Shown here one piece after another: positions 12,363 to 24,140 of a DNA stretch of 64,000 nucleotides. The position numbers and the translations under genes are program-made. Positions within the stretch are counted from its first letter, which is position 1; every line of letters begins with the position of its first letter. The stretch is from Paratinospora sagittata (taxonomy: Eukaryota > Streptophyta > Magnoliopsida > Ranunculales > Menispermaceae). Below the pieces are notes generated by a model. That model saw nothing but the letters and a program-made list of their open reading frames with translations, ran no database searches and was not told where the DNA came from. The stretch lies in the NCBI GenBank assembly GCA_035771175.1, contig CM069601.1:5036501-5100500 (forward strand), given 5' to 3'.

Positions 12363-12894
12363 TAAAGTTATCATGAAATTAACACATAAACACAATAACT
12401 AAATCTTGTTCATCAACATTGTAACCATCAGATATCAAACTATCCACTATTGATCTCATTTTATCACAAAAATTAGATATCAAAAAATTACCTTTCCGAA
12501 GTGTCTACATCTGAGTCGTCAATTGTAGAACTTTGGCTTTAGACTGATTTGCAGAGGAACGTTCCAATGCACTCCATACAGATCCAACAGTGTTATAGTG
12601 AACAACCATGCCAAGAATTCCCTCGATCATCGACGAACGCAACCAACTTAATAACAGTTGATCATTGCATTTCCAAATTGCGAAATCTCGATTTGTTGAT
12701 CCATCCTCAAGATGTTGATTTGGTGGTGCAATTTTGCCAAGAAGTAGGCCATCAAGGCCATGGCCAATAACAACAGGGAGGACTTGTGATTTCCATAATA
12801 GGAAATTCATTCGATCAAGCTTGACCGATAATGAGGCATTCAAAGAGTTTGAGAATGGAGTAGAACTCCCTTGATTCCCACACGAAGTTGCCAT
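12363..12894 (-). pseudogene. Copia gag, N-terminal part
   Basis: The minus-strand frame 12894-12505 begins MATSCGNQGSSTPFSN 30 bases after the primer site. It carries KLDRMNFLLWKSQVLP, GHGLDGLLLGK and SSANQSKAKVLQLTTQM, typical of copia gag (UBN2/DUF4219-like). After a frameshift it continues to 12363 as DKMRSIVDSLISDGYNVDEQ, then DLVI, and is cut by the LTR-like insertion. The start codon is the first ATG after the primer site and fits the family. Confidence 0.88.
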
Positions 12895-12912
12895 AGACTT
12901 TCGTCTTTCAGT

Positions 12913-12924
12913 GCTTTGATACCA
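12913..12924 (-). other. Primer-binding site for tRNA-iMet
   Basis: Minus tggtatcaaagc lies directly inside the 5' LTR end. It differs at one base from the common plant copia site tggtatcagagc. Confidence 0.8.
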
Positions 12925-13232
12925 TGTCAGAGTTTAGAAAAAGATAGAGAAGATTGTTATTTTTTGAAACAAGCTCAAGTATAGAGCATGTTTTTTCCCT
13001 GTTATATTTATAGAGAAAGATACTTCGTACATACACCTGAGACTACCCAATCATACACTCAGAGTTAGTTAGACGCTCCTCCTGGACACGAGGTACAGTA
13101 CCATTTGATATGTTACAATTGAATTACAGCTCAGTAACTAACAGCTAACAGCTAACAGCTTAACTGAAGAACTAACACTCCAACTGTCAATGCTAACAAA
13201 TTGTTGCTGACACTTGTGACTTAGCTCTATCA
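12925..13232 (-). repeat. 5' LTR of the copia element
   Basis: This 308-bp LTR runs from tgtcagag to ctctatca in plus orientation and is uninterrupted. It therefore serves as the empty-site reference for the insertion in its partner at 1595-3222. It is followed by the target duplication gactc at 13233-13237. Confidence 0.92.
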
Positions 13233-13345
13233 GACTCAAACTAGAAACCTTCATTTTTATACATAGGGTTCAACTCAACTTTCATGCATGACTTGTCTAC
13301 TTCAGGAGAGTGTGAGGTTGAGTTCACGCCAAGTAGTCTCCCTAA
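13233..13345 (-). pseudogene. Older copia relic, upstream part
   Basis: On the minus strand this reads PEVDKSCMKVELNPMYKNE, which resembles the segment just before the VKPIGC motif of copia reverse transcriptase found at 1520-1594. Joining the two flanks across one gactc gives a near-continuous but frameshifted relic, with an internal TAG. The upstream limit near 13345 is uncertain. Confidence 0.55.
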
Positions 13346-14822
13346 CATTTTCTTAGTCTTTTTGACCTTTTATGCATTTTAACTCTCGGGCACGTACTTT
13401 AAGTCTCTTTGTCAAATTATGAACATACCCGCACTTCTTTTTTCTGGCAAATATGAATGCACCCACATTAGAATATGTTTTTAATTCATCTATCATATGA
13501 AATTAATATTGTACATGTAAAAATTGAGATGCATTTTTTCAAAGAAAGAAAATTGAGAAACATGAAAGTGTTGCTAAACTGAAAAATTCAAGCTTATCCA
13601 TTAAACATATATACAAGAACATTGCAATTCCCGTAGCTACTACCATTAAAACATCTAAAAATGCTTGAAGCCAAAAAAAAAAAAAAGAATTCTTATCTGT
13701 TGGGTCTTCATCGTTTGCCATTGCCAAACCAAATAAATCATGATAGTACACGTTGAAAGCATAAGAAGCATTTTCATTGGTTCCCAATGATTACCCCCAT
13801 GACCAGGGGCAGTGCGCCTACATTATATGGTTGGGAAGTGGGAATTGGAACGACAAACAGGGCACTAGGGGAGATAATGTCACCTATGGGATTGAATTAG
13901 AGGACAAAATGGAGCTATAGAACCGGCATACTTCATTATGGCAACAATTAAGATCAATTTTAAACAATAACATACTCATAAGGCTGCAAGTTATTATAAA
14001 AAAACCAAATGGAGTTATTCTAATGTAATTTATCTTATATGGCTTGAACTTTATTTAGTTACCTCCAAAGGTGGGGTCCGCTAGTTGAGCGAGCAATGCT
14101 CTGACAATAACCAAGGGTACCCTATGCATTAACCCTAACATAAGAACTATAGTGCAGGTATTCTCCTAATGTACATGTGTGTGTGCACAAGTACAATATT
14201 CCCTGCTGGATATAGAACTAACTACCCCTCCTTATAACCCTTTTTTACACCCAAAAAAAACCAACTTTTGTTACTCATTCGTTGATATAGAGATTATAAT
14301 ATCATGATTTTATAATAGATCTTGATTTATTTGTCGTTACATACTTTGCTTTACGGTAGGTTTCGGTTTTTACCAATAGACTTCGTGCCCTATCTTTGGT
14401 AAGTATATTGTTTTTTTCTTTTTCTTTTTTAATTTTATTTGTTGAGGATGGGTTGTTCTTAAGAATTAATGTTGGCCTTAACTTCCTCGTTTACTTTGGA
14501 TCGTGATCGGGTATAATTTTTTATATCCAGAAATTTAAAAATAGCAAAAACTTGTTTGGTTCAAAATATTTCGAAAAAAGTTTTTTACTTTCTTTTTTTT
14601 TGTTGAGAAAACAGGTTGTTTTTTGAATACAATAACAAGTCATTTTCTAATTTTTTTCTTTTTGAATTGTATTCTTGTTTTTAGATCGCGATCCACCCTT
14701 AGCCTTATTTTCTTGGTAAATGGCCATCCTTTCATATCACTCTGAGGCTTTTATCAAGAGAATGTGGAAGCTTAGAAGGGATGTTCAGGCTAAATCTATG
14801 GCAATGGGGTTTTCATATTTGT
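13346..14822. other. Intergenic, no supported feature
   Basis: AT-rich sequence with poly-T runs around 14420-14660. A minus-strand frame at 13539-13787 spans a poly-A run and matches nothing recognisable. No gene or element ends were found. Confidence 0.4.
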
Positions 14823-16829
14823 TGTGATTCCCCCTAGTATTTAGGTATATAACCTAAACCATATAATCGCGGTAAATGCCATAATCATTATAACCTAAGC
14901 CATATAATCTTGACTTTGTCTTAGCCTAGGAGTAGGGGTAGCAATATAGGTCACGACACGATAACACGACTCGAAACCAACACGAAATAAATGGATTTGG
15001 GTTTTGCATAAACAAATACGGGTCAAAATAGGTTAAACTCAATTAGACATAATTAAATTTCAGGTCAAAATCAAGTAGACCTGTTAAACCCGAAATTGAC
15101 CCGTTTCACACGATTATATTTTGTGTTGAGACTTATGTTATATGTGAAGACTTTTTAATATTTTATGTCATGCGTTGATACTCTAACTTTATAATATTTT
15201 ATTTGGTCTTTACTATATGATTGTATAATTATGATTTTGAATTCTTGATTTATAAGTTAATTTAGAATTTATATATGATAAATAGGTTAGACTGAACTTG
15301 TTTAAGTTTTAAGGGTTATAAATAGATTAACCTATTTAACCCGTTTATTAAACGTGTCGGGTTTGGGTTTACATATAATGACACGTTATTTAAATTTGTC
15401 TTGTTTAAGTTTATAATATATTTTATTATACATGATTACGACACGACCAATTACAATACGACAACACGAATTGCCACTCCTTCCTAGAAGGGTCAATTGG
15501 TTCCATAGATTCTATGAATTTCATAATAAATCTATGAACTACATAATGAATTAAAGGCCCAATTAATTAGGGGCTACATGGGCCATGATGGGTCAAGAAT
15601 CATTTGTTATTAATTAGAACCCAAAACTTGATTATGGGCTTTATGTAAGGTAGTTATCAAATAAAGGCCAATTGTATTAAAGACCCCATGGATCATGGAC
15701 TAGCATATTGGGTCCATGATCTAAAGATTAGGAAATAAATGGGCATTAAATCAAGTAATTCTTTTAGGGGGTGGATTGTCTACATTAATGAATTTTTAGT
15801 GCTTGGTGGGGCTCAGAACTTGTGGGGATTTGGAGGAATCTTGGAACATTCTCTTTCTTTTTCGACTTACTTTTCCGTGGGAATAATTCCTTTGGGGTTA
15901 GTACTCTTTTCTATTCGACGTCACAGCTCGTGAGTCATGACATGAGCATAGTCAGTTGGAAAAGCAGTTGAGTTATATGCATTCCCTAAGCTTTGGATTT
16001 TTTATGGAATCCTATTGGGCCGACCGAGAATACTCAATTGTGGACCTTACAAAAGATTTATATGGGTTGTGTATGTTAGGATTCGCCTAGACATGGTACT
16101 TGGCTTGGTGGCCGAATCTTATAGTTCATACAATCCATAGGAATTCTGATAGTTACGGGTAAGAAGTTGATCGGGCATGGGTTTCGTGCACACATGGCCC
16201 TTGTATTGATTCTTACTTATGAGGTGTTAGGTTGCATATGCATGTTTATAAAATGGTATGCATTGTCTTGTTTATGGCATGATACATTATATTGGCATGT
16301 ATGTAATATTGCTTATACCCATGATTATTTAAATGGTTTTAATGATTCTTGCAATGTTTTACCTAAATGCATATACATGTTGCCACTTGTATAGAACATT
16401 CATAGAGCTTGTTGTAGCTCACCCCTCATCCTTATCTTTTAAGGATCTGATAGGAAGGGGAAAGGGAAAGCTTAGCTGCGAAGCGTTCCCGTACTATTGT
16501 TGACGTGGGTGTTTAGTACTTTTTCGTAATTTATTTTGATATATTGTACTATGTAACACCTAATGATTATACTTAACATTTAGATGTGTTTGTACTTATG
16601 GTTAAGTATATTATGTACTTTTGAACACTATGGACTTCGAGAAAAATTTTATGGTTGTCATTTTGGATATGTTTTATATGATGATCTTATATTATGTCCA
16701 TATGTTTATTGTTGTGTATTTGGGATTATGTTTTGTGTTAGAAGGCTTATCAGGACGTCGTGTATGTCAATGGAGGATATATATGGGGTTCCGTATCGAT
16801 CATGACATCACGGATAGTGGGTCTTGACA
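14823..16829 (+). repeat. Possible Ty3/gypsy-type solo LTR (hAT MITE inside)
   Basis: Starts tgtgattccccctagtattt, close to the usual tgtgac-cccc start of plant gypsy LTRs, and ends gggtcttgaca. It contains a phrase near 16405-16430 (gtagctcacccctcatcc) of a kind often found near the 3' side of such LTRs. No target duplication is visible (tttgt against gagaa), so the ends are tentative. The 14933-15482 element is nested in it. Confidence 0.35.
14933..15482. mobile_element. hAT-type MITE with 8-bp target duplication
   Basis: Terminal inverted repeats taggggtagcaat and, inverted, aaggagtggcaat differ at three positions. They continue into related gacacgac words on both sides. The flanking octamers are cctaggag (14925-14932) and cctagaag (15483-15490), one mismatch apart. 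Length is 550 bp, with no coding capacity. An 8-bp duplication and a tagggg-type terminus are hallmarks of non-autonomous hAT elements. Confidence 0.82.
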
Positions 16830-16849
16830 GAGAAAAAGAGGGAAAAATA

Positions 16850-17590
16850 GGTTATCGTCATGAGCACCGGTGTGGTGTCGGCCAAAGATCCTCCGAAGCC
16901 TATGTCAGTTCCAAGCTGTCTTGGGGATTAAATTAGCATCAACTGGAGTAATTAATGACTTACCTCATTAATGAGGGATTCGTTGTGTATTTATACAGGT
17001 GGAAGTCTTTGGTCAGGTTGGAGGCGACACATGGTGCCATATTATACGTTCAAAATCTTGGATTTGGTGTCGTGGGTCCCACATCATCCTTATCTAGTTG
17101 TCGATATGTCGGGTCAGGTCAGCTCAGTACAACTCGGTGTCCCACATCGTCCTTGTCGTGGGTACACCGAGGTGACGTCACTGTCGTAATTAAGCTCATC
17201 TGATTCTTTCAAGTGGTCAATACCCTGGTAAAGTGGTCGGCACTACTAGCTTATGTCAATGTCGTTATTGAGCTCATCAGGCTATGTCAAGTGGTCAGTA
17301 CCCTGGTAAAGTGGTTGGCGCTATGAGCTGGCATCAATGACGTTATTGAGCTCACCAGGCTATGTTGAGTGGTCGATATCCTAATAAAGTGGTCGAAGCT
17401 ATGAGCTGACGTCAATGTTGGTATTGAGCTAATCAGGCTTCATTAAGTGCTTAATTAGTATCATGGTCAGTACCCTAATAAACTGGTTGGCACTATGAGC
17501 TGACGTCATTTTCGAATCTTGAGGCAGCTTAGGTGGTCGGTTATGTGGCTGCTAGGCCGGAACGCCAACAAATAGGTCCAACAAATAGAA
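16850..17590. repeat. Dispersed LTR-like repeat, shares a motif with 42890-43680
   Basis: Begins with a gttatcgt...caccggtg-tgtcggcc-aaagatcctccgaagcctatgtcag phrase that recurs, diverged, at about 42895-42955 (ccggtattgtgccgg, aaagaccttccgatacctaag). Both copies have a tatttata word about 100 bases later. The right end may be cggaacgccaaca near 17573, echoed as cggaacaccaac near 43612. Element class is unresolved. Confidence 0.45.
17210..17520. repeat. 78-bp tandem repeat, about four units
   Basis: Units start at 17210, 17288, 17366 and 17444, exactly 78 bp apart. Each reads approximately aagtggtcagtaccct...taaagtggt, then ggc-ctatgagctgacgtcaa, then ttattgagct-atcaggct. The fourth unit carries a short insertion (ttaattagtatca). 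A partial earlier unit precedes the first. Confidence 0.82.
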
Positions 17591-18693
17591 AATTAAGTAT
17601 AAAATGTACATATTCATGGGAAGATTACAAAGTGTATTAAATGGATGTGTTATTCACGTAATACCTATTCATTTAAAGGAATGTGCTTATTCACATGGTG
17701 TCTCTTACCATGGACGGACATGTCCATAGGAAAATGTCTATTTCCAAGTGAGTCTCTTTAAATTGCACCCGTTCAACCAATATAAATACTCCCCTCCAGG
17801 AGTCATTCATAATTTCATTTCAATTGCAATTTGCATTCTTCTTTATTTAATCTTTATAAGTGTGAAAGTACTATATATATATTGGTTTGTTGTTCTTATA
17901 ACTTTGAGTGCTTACAGTGACAATTGATAGGCTGTCACTAAGCATTCCTAGTCACACTGTAAAAGAGGTCAAATGGCAAGGCAACGTCATACTCCGGTTT
18001 GGCTCCTTGCGGAGTATAGCTCACGTCCAAGCATTTGTTTAGGAAAAGGGGCAACGCCCATAAAGCTCCAACGAAAAGGGAAGGCCTGTCGAGCTGTATA
18101 AAAAGTGATCGTTATATCCTAAAAGACAATTGTTAATAGACCGTGAACACCAGTACAATAAAAAATTATCTTAAGGACAAAGTCGAACTCTAGCTAGCCT
18201 CAATCAATTATCTCATTGTTCTATCCGGTAAGTGACCCTCATCTTTCTACACTTAATATAATGGGAAAATAGATATTTTACATATATTTTAATTTACCAA
18301 TGTGTTACTTTATTGAACCTTTTTTGACTTTTATTTCTTTTTAAATCTCTCTTTCTTTCTTCTTATTATCTTTTTTTTTCCCTCATTTTCATCCTTCTAT
18401 CACACAAAATCCCTTAAAGAAAATAAAAATAAAAAATATATTTTACTACCATATATTTTTAAAAAAGTAGACGGGTCGAGATAAAATCGTGGTATCTAAA
18501 TTTTAAAACATACATATATGAACAACCCCTTGTTGTTCATTTTCCAAAGTAGGCAGGAAGTGGACATATTATAAGGTACATCATTCGAAACGCGGGAGGG
18601 GCAAAACTCAACTAATAAGGCTATTATTTAAAAAAAAACCTCATACCCCAGCAACGGCTCTGATCTCCTTTAAAAAAAACAAATAAGTAAGGA
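17591..18693. other. Unassigned repeat-like region with promoter-like words
   Basis: Around 17775-17800 caaccaatataaatactcccc pairs a CCAAT-like and a TATA-like word, followed by a pyrimidine-rich start. This suggests an LTR or similar retroelement promoter. No open frame follows, and the ends of any element could not be located. 18240-18690 is AT-rich with no signal. Confidence 0.3.
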
Positions 18694-18976
18694 TGTTGTA
18701 AATATGTTGAATATTCAAATAGTAAATATATATATATATTATACACATATATTAAGAAGTATAATATCCAAGTGATGTATGTATCCAAATAATGTATTTG
18801 TTCAAGTTATATATGTATCCAGTAATATACATATTTATACGTATATTATTTGTATGTATTCAAATGAAAATGAGAAATGAGATAAAATGATGAGAAATGA
18901 AATAAATTTCATTCCCTTATCAAGTTTGTGATTTATTTAATTTGTATTTGTAATTTCATTAGTTAGTTTTATAACA
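18694..18976 (+). repeat. 5' LTR of the decayed copia element
   Basis: 283 bp, starting tgttgtaaatatg and followed at once by the cgttatcagcacga primer site. The partner at 24423 diverges widely and carries an extra segment of about 35 bp. Confidence 0.75.
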
Positions 18977-20880
18977 CGTTATCAGCACGAAGGCTCTACT
19001 CAATCAAAGAGTTCAATCATAAAAGGTATATTGAGGTAAAATTTCATGGATTTTTATTATGTTCATTTATTTAATGTATTTTCAGTTACACCGCATTTTT
19101 TATTTTGATTTTGATTCTACAACCTGAAGCTATGTAGAGAAATTCATATAGCATAAAGCTATATTGATATTTTGTTTACGTAACCTAAAGTTATGTAAAA
19201 GAACTTATAGTTTGAAGCTAAAATATTAAGAAATAATTTTCTAGTCAAGAAATATATTTTTCATAACCAGAAGTTATGTTATAATTTCATTTACTTATTT
19301 ATTTCTCTAACATTTAACGTAATATATAATTTATATACTCTAACATCATTATAAATTTTCATGTGAAATCACATGAGTTTTGTTCACGGTACCCACATAT
19401 TTGTGAATTTATAAATTAGCCTTAAGTTAATATAATGCATTAACACTAACATTTTATTTTATTATGATGTATTACTAACATTAACGTTGGCACTAACATT
19501 TTGTTTTATTGTAATTTATTATTATACTAACATTGACACTAACACTCACAGTGACACTAACTTTTTCTTTTATTATGATGTATTATTATACTAATCTCTC
19601 TTTTACATTTCCTTTTATTGTTGAATAATTATTTATGATTAATTAGTAATTTTAATTATTTAATTACTTTTGAAGATTTAACATTTTGAACTGTGGAGAA
19701 TAAGACATAACCGGAAGTTTATAGACATCTCATGACAAAAACTCATAACATTTTATTTAAAAGTTCTTCAAAATTAATTGTACATGGAGTTGCAATATTA
19801 CAATCATACGGACCCGAAGTTCATTATGACAAAATGACTAATTGTACCTGATGTTGCAATGTTAAAGTTTCATGAGATAAATTATATATTTGAAGAAGAC
19901 ATATTTGAGAAGATAAATTATCTTGCATGTGCTCTTGAAGTAGCAATACAAAGATTGTTAAAATCTTCTCAAGAAAATTTATAATGAAAATTATTATGTT
20001 CATCCACTTAAATTTTATTTCATTCTTCGAAGTGAATGTTACTTTAATGATCATGAATATGACCTGTAACAAAGACCATGATCATGATCATGGATAGGAA
20101 AATGAATATGGCAAAGGTCATAATTAAAATTATTATGAAAATCATGATGGTTACAATTTGAAATATAGTTACAACCATATATTTGAAATAAATATATTAT
20201 GTTGCATCAAAAGTGGAGTAATCATATTATAGCACAAGTTAATGTTTATCTATGTGTTGGTGGTTTTAGGTGTGGAATGAAAAGAATTTGTAATGTACAT
20301 GTTGTATACCAAACATATGATTAAGTTATCATGTCTCAATAAAGAAAAAAATGTTAAATTAAAAAATATATTCATGGCTCCAGAAGAGTGAATTTTATGT
20401 TGTCAAATGAAACAAAACTTTCATATTTGTAATGACTTATAATATATCAGATACAGAAGATCTTGGTTGATTTTAAAGATATCTAAAATGATAGATACCA
20501 TATATTCAAATAATATGTTTATATTGCATGAAAATATTTAAAAAGGCTTATTACTCAAATTTTTGGCTTATTATGAAATTATGAAGTCAATTGAAAGGAT
20601 ATTGTGATAGGAACTGGAAGTTCTTTAACACAATATATTTATATTTTTGCACAACTTGCCAAGTCTCTGGAACCTCAATGATATTTTAAATAATAACATT
20701 ATTTGGTCAAGTTTCATTTGTTTATATGTCTATTTTATTACTAGCTAAAATATCATATAATTGCGCAAATTTTTGAGATACTTTTAGAAAAGTATTAGTA
20801 TAAAGTTAGATGATAACAATATTAAGTATATTCGTAACAGTATTAAAAATTCAATTATTGGAATGACTATCCAATGAAAT
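18977..20880 (+). pseudogene. Copia gag-protease region, almost unreadable
   Basis: Placed by position after the primer site. A zinc-knuckle echo appears near 20250-20300 (FRCGMKRICNVHVVYQT, compare C-x-C-G-x-x-G-H-W-x-x-x-C-R-T). No frame runs far. The block at about 19540-19620 repeats cactaacattga-type words. Confidence 0.4.
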
Positions 20881-22340
20881 TGAAAGTTGCCGATAGATGA
20901 CCGACAATTAGGAAAACTCTAATTATTCAATTACAAATAGTGCATTAAGTTAATAATTTTATAAATAACTTTAGCCATCATTTTGCATCTCAAAGCAAAA
21001 GAGGGAAGTTCGTGTAGGCAATGGCGCAAAATCGATCTAATACCCGAGGAACGGAAGGTGACCACCAATCACATTCAGAAGATGTGGAAGATGTGTTTGC
21101 CAGAAGAGTAATGAATCCAATGGTGATGGATCCTCTAACAAATACTCTAATAGATAATTTGTATAATCATGGGGTGGAACGATAAATCTTAGATAAATAA
21201 GAAAGACCGTTTATAAAAATCTGTGAGATATATACGTGGCGTTGGACACAACAGCAAACAAGCACATTAATGGTGCTTTGGGTCATGATCGGTAGCCTGA
21301 TTATTAAGGTCATAGTATATTATGCATTCAGGCAATATTTCTCAGCGTATGTATTCGATAATTTTTGGCATGGATTGTGGGAATGTGATTTACCCGTAAC
21401 AATTGTATATAGTCGTAACTAAGTGTGAATCACAACTATGTGAATCCATATTTACATAAATAAATATATTATTGATAAATAATAAGAATACATTGAGTTC
21501 TAGTTATCTGACTTGCCCCCAGAACTTGAAGCTATTTGGATCAAAAGTTAATCTCGCTCCTTACGGAGCTCTGTGTTCTCCATCAACACACGGTCAAAGG
21601 AATCTCCTAGACCAATTTGTTGTAATACAGAGTTCTCCTGTTGTAACTCTGTAATCTCTCTCTGCAAATCACTAGTCTTCTGCTGAAGAATGACAATCTC
21701 TTGTTGTAATCTCTCATTCTCCTCGGTTACAAACTTCATCAAATATTCCATAAATGATATTTTATTGTCCTTACCGTGAGCTGGTCTCTACCTCTTTTTC
21801 AAGATAGATAACACTCTGCCTAAGTTGTGATAAATTTTGTAATTCCAAGAAAAAGGTATGGTATATAAAAGTCCTCTAAAAAGGAAAAAAAAAAGAAAAA
21901 ATGTAAAAACTATGATAATTACCTTGGAAAGCTGGGACAAAGCTTTAAGCGAGCGTTTCTCAGTAGACATAAACAAATAATTTTCCACCTTAGCTTCACA
22001 AATGTCAATACTATGATCATCATAGTTTAACACAATGAAACCAGGCGAAGATTTCATGTCATCTTCCTTATTGGAAGATTTGACTACATCGGTCTGACTA
22101 GAAGATCCGACCACAACAGAGGAAGAACTAACTTTAAGACCCTTACAAGAATGTTTTGCTCTGGGAGGTCACTGAATCAATTTCTCTTTCTTAGCTTGCT
22201 CTAAAGAACTTGGTAAAGTAGTGGTTGCAGACATGTCGGTATTGAGATTAGAATTAGTCCCCTCTTCGCCCCTGACGTCAATTAACGGATCCATCTTACT
22301 TTGTCTCTCACAAACCGTACCTTAGAGATGCACTCTTTCA
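20881..22340 (-). other. Antisense block inside the copia element, unexplained
   Basis: Between decayed gag and polymerase text of the surrounding + strand copia lies sequence whose best open frames run the other way. A first stretch, 22292-21922, opens MDPLIDVRGEEGTNSNLN and later reads DDMKSSPGFIVLNYDDHSID (one stop between). It ends before GTAATT, a possible splice donor. A middle stretch, about 21842-21777, reads LQNLSQLRQSVIYLEKEVET before GTAAGG. A third, 21751-21548, is EENERLQQEIVILQQKTSDL and onward, a glutamine- and leucine-rich coiled coil. This pattern suggests a small intron-bearing gene or captured gene piece. I do not recognise the product. Confidence 0.4.
21548..21751 (-). CDS. 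Coiled-coil reading frame, unknown function
   Basis: Sixty-seven codons with a strong heptad pattern: repeated L-Q-Q-E and V-L-Q-Q words over residues 12-45 predict a coiled coil. It stops at 21548. The ATG chosen is the first in the frame, but if the upstream GTAAGG donor is real this would be an internal or terminal exon and the ATG would be irrelevant. It lies antisense inside a dead copia element. It may be a fragment of a captured gene or part of an unrecognised element; function is not assignable. Confidence 0.3.
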   Translation of the reverse strand: MEYLMKFVTEENERLQQEIVILQQKTSDLQREITELQQENSVLQQIGLGDSFDRVLMENTELRKERD

Positions 22341-22559
22341 CCATTTAGTTTAAATAAAGAAATTACAGAGACACAAGTGTGGTTACACATGTAATATGTC
22401 AAGATTAATGACATCGACAAGTTAAAGTAAATGATAAATCTTGACATATGACATCGACAATGGTGAACTAAAAGTTCAAATGATAAGTTAAAGTGAATGA
22501 TAAATTCACATTATCAATCACATGCAAAAAAATTTACAAATCAGTTAACTGATATATTC

Positions 22560-24140
22560 ATCTTTAGTCCCTGAAGAACAATTTACAAATAACACACCTG
22601 AAGTGTGGTTGACCGGTCAAATCAAAGTATACAACTTCCTGAAAGATGAAAGTATATGCAAATGATTGATAAATATATAAACATTCCGAAACAAGAATGG
22701 ATTGACAAATAAATATACCATAAAAGGTATACAAGTATCTCTGAAGAGATATAAATTAAGAAATAAACACACCCTAAAGAGGTATGAGAATTTCCTGAAG
22801 AGATATGAATTGAAGAATAAATTCTCAATCTGTTTATATTTAAATCTATTCATGTTTGAAAACTATGGAATGTAAATAATATTGCTCCTAAGAATATTTT
22901 AAAGTGTACTTTTGATGTTATAGGATCCCAGACCATATAAGAATGTCGACATAGAAAAAATAGAAAGGAATATCAAATATAACTAAACTCGTTGAAAAAT
23001 CGAGAGCTATCTGAACTAGAAGTTTTAATACCTAAAGAGGTAAATCATGTTAGATATACATGAGGAAATATATTAATCCATGAATAATTATGTTATATGT
23101 GAAAATCTCTAAATGATTTATGAGTTATACTTGAAGCCTAAAAATGATGATCCCTAAAGGATCTAAAAGGCTTGAAGTACATACTGCATTAATATTCATA
23201 TTGATTAATATGCATATATATTTTCATAATTGTATAAGTGAGCATTCTAACAATCATATTTACATATGCACTTTATTCATTTCATTGTTGCATATATTAA
23301 GACTCCTGAAGAGTTTATTATAATATATTTATGAAAGGAAAATTTGAGATGAAAGATCTTGAAAAATTGAATTTTTGTCTCGGCCTGCAGATCGAGAATT
23401 TTCCAAGTGAGATTCCTGTCCATTTATCAAATATATTAAGAAATTTATTGAAGAAATTTCATCTGGACAAAAATATCCATTAAACTTCATAATATTGTGA
23501 GATCACTTAAAAATGAATAAAGATGATATTCTCCTTCATTAAATAATAAAGAGCTAGTTGGTCATGAAGTATCATGCCTAGATGCAATAGATGTTCTTAT
23601 ATACAAAACCAGAAATTATTTTCTCTGTTAACATACTTGCAGGATATAGCTCTTCACCATATTAAAATGGTACTAAACATGCATTATGTTATTTTCAAGA
23701 AAGCAAGAGATACAAATCTATCTTATTCAATAAAGATAAAACTGGTTGAATATGCAAATATTGAATATTTTTCAGACCCCCACCATGTTCGATTTCAAGC
23801 ACAATTACACTTATAGTGATATTGTAATATTATGGAGATCTGTGAAGCGGACAATAGTTGTTACACCTTCAAATCATCTAGAAAAGTATTGCGACTCATG
23901 AACCAAGTCGAAAAATGTGTATAGATGACATAAATGATCTTAAATCAGAGGCTCTCTTACAATGTTATAAGAAAATAATACAACATGTATTGCACAGTCA
24001 ACAGAGTCAGAGATATTTTACAAAATGTCTTATTCACACATGAGCTATAAAAGACTGACAAATAAGATCAAACAACTTATTTATCAATTTTTTGCCAATT
24101 ATAAGGAAGATTATATACAATATTGAGATGCATCAGCTCA
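22560..24140 (+). pseudogene. Copia linker, reverse transcriptase and RNase H relics
   Basis: From 22570 to 23310 cctgaagag-type words (P-E-E/E-E-V) recur, matching the repetitive proline-glutamate linker that precedes reverse transcriptase in this copia group. 23342-23470 is the end of reverse transcriptase (CLGLQIENFPS, then LLKKFHLDKN). 23570-24130 is the RNase H tail (CNIMEICEADNS, then LFTHEL, then MHQLKDIS). Stops and frameshifts are frequent throughout. Confidence 0.7.

Larger units (their letters stand above)
1595..13232 (-). mobile_element. Ty1/copia LTR retrotransposon with nested insertions
   Basis: Complete but decayed copia element read on the minus strand. The 5' LTR is 12925-13232 and the 3' LTR is 1595-1870 plus 3198-3222. 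The primer site at 12913-12924 (minus tggtatcaaagc) differs by one base from the usual tRNA-iMet site. The polypurine tract is at 3223-3231. The target duplication gactc is perfect (1590-1594 and 13233-13237). Order on the minus strand is gag, protease, integrase, reverse transcriptase, RNase H, as expected for Ty1/copia. Four insertions (1871-3192, 5221-8247, 8386-8589 and about 10076-12362) interrupt it; without them about 4.8 kb remain. By manual count the LTRs differ at about 8% of positions, so it is an old insertion. The gag resembles the Ale/Retrofit type, but the lineage is a guess. Confidence 0.93.

Noticed and set aside
13539..13787. Minus-strand frame with hydrophobic segments
   Set aside because: Runs through a poly-A stretch, no family resemblance, no splice context.
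16167..17203. Plus-strand frames of 60-80 codons
   Set aside because: They lie in LTR-like and tandem-repeat sequence and overlap in several frames.
22617..22853. Minus-strand F/Y/L-rich frames
   Set aside because: Antisense of the decayed P-E-E linker of copia; composition artefact.
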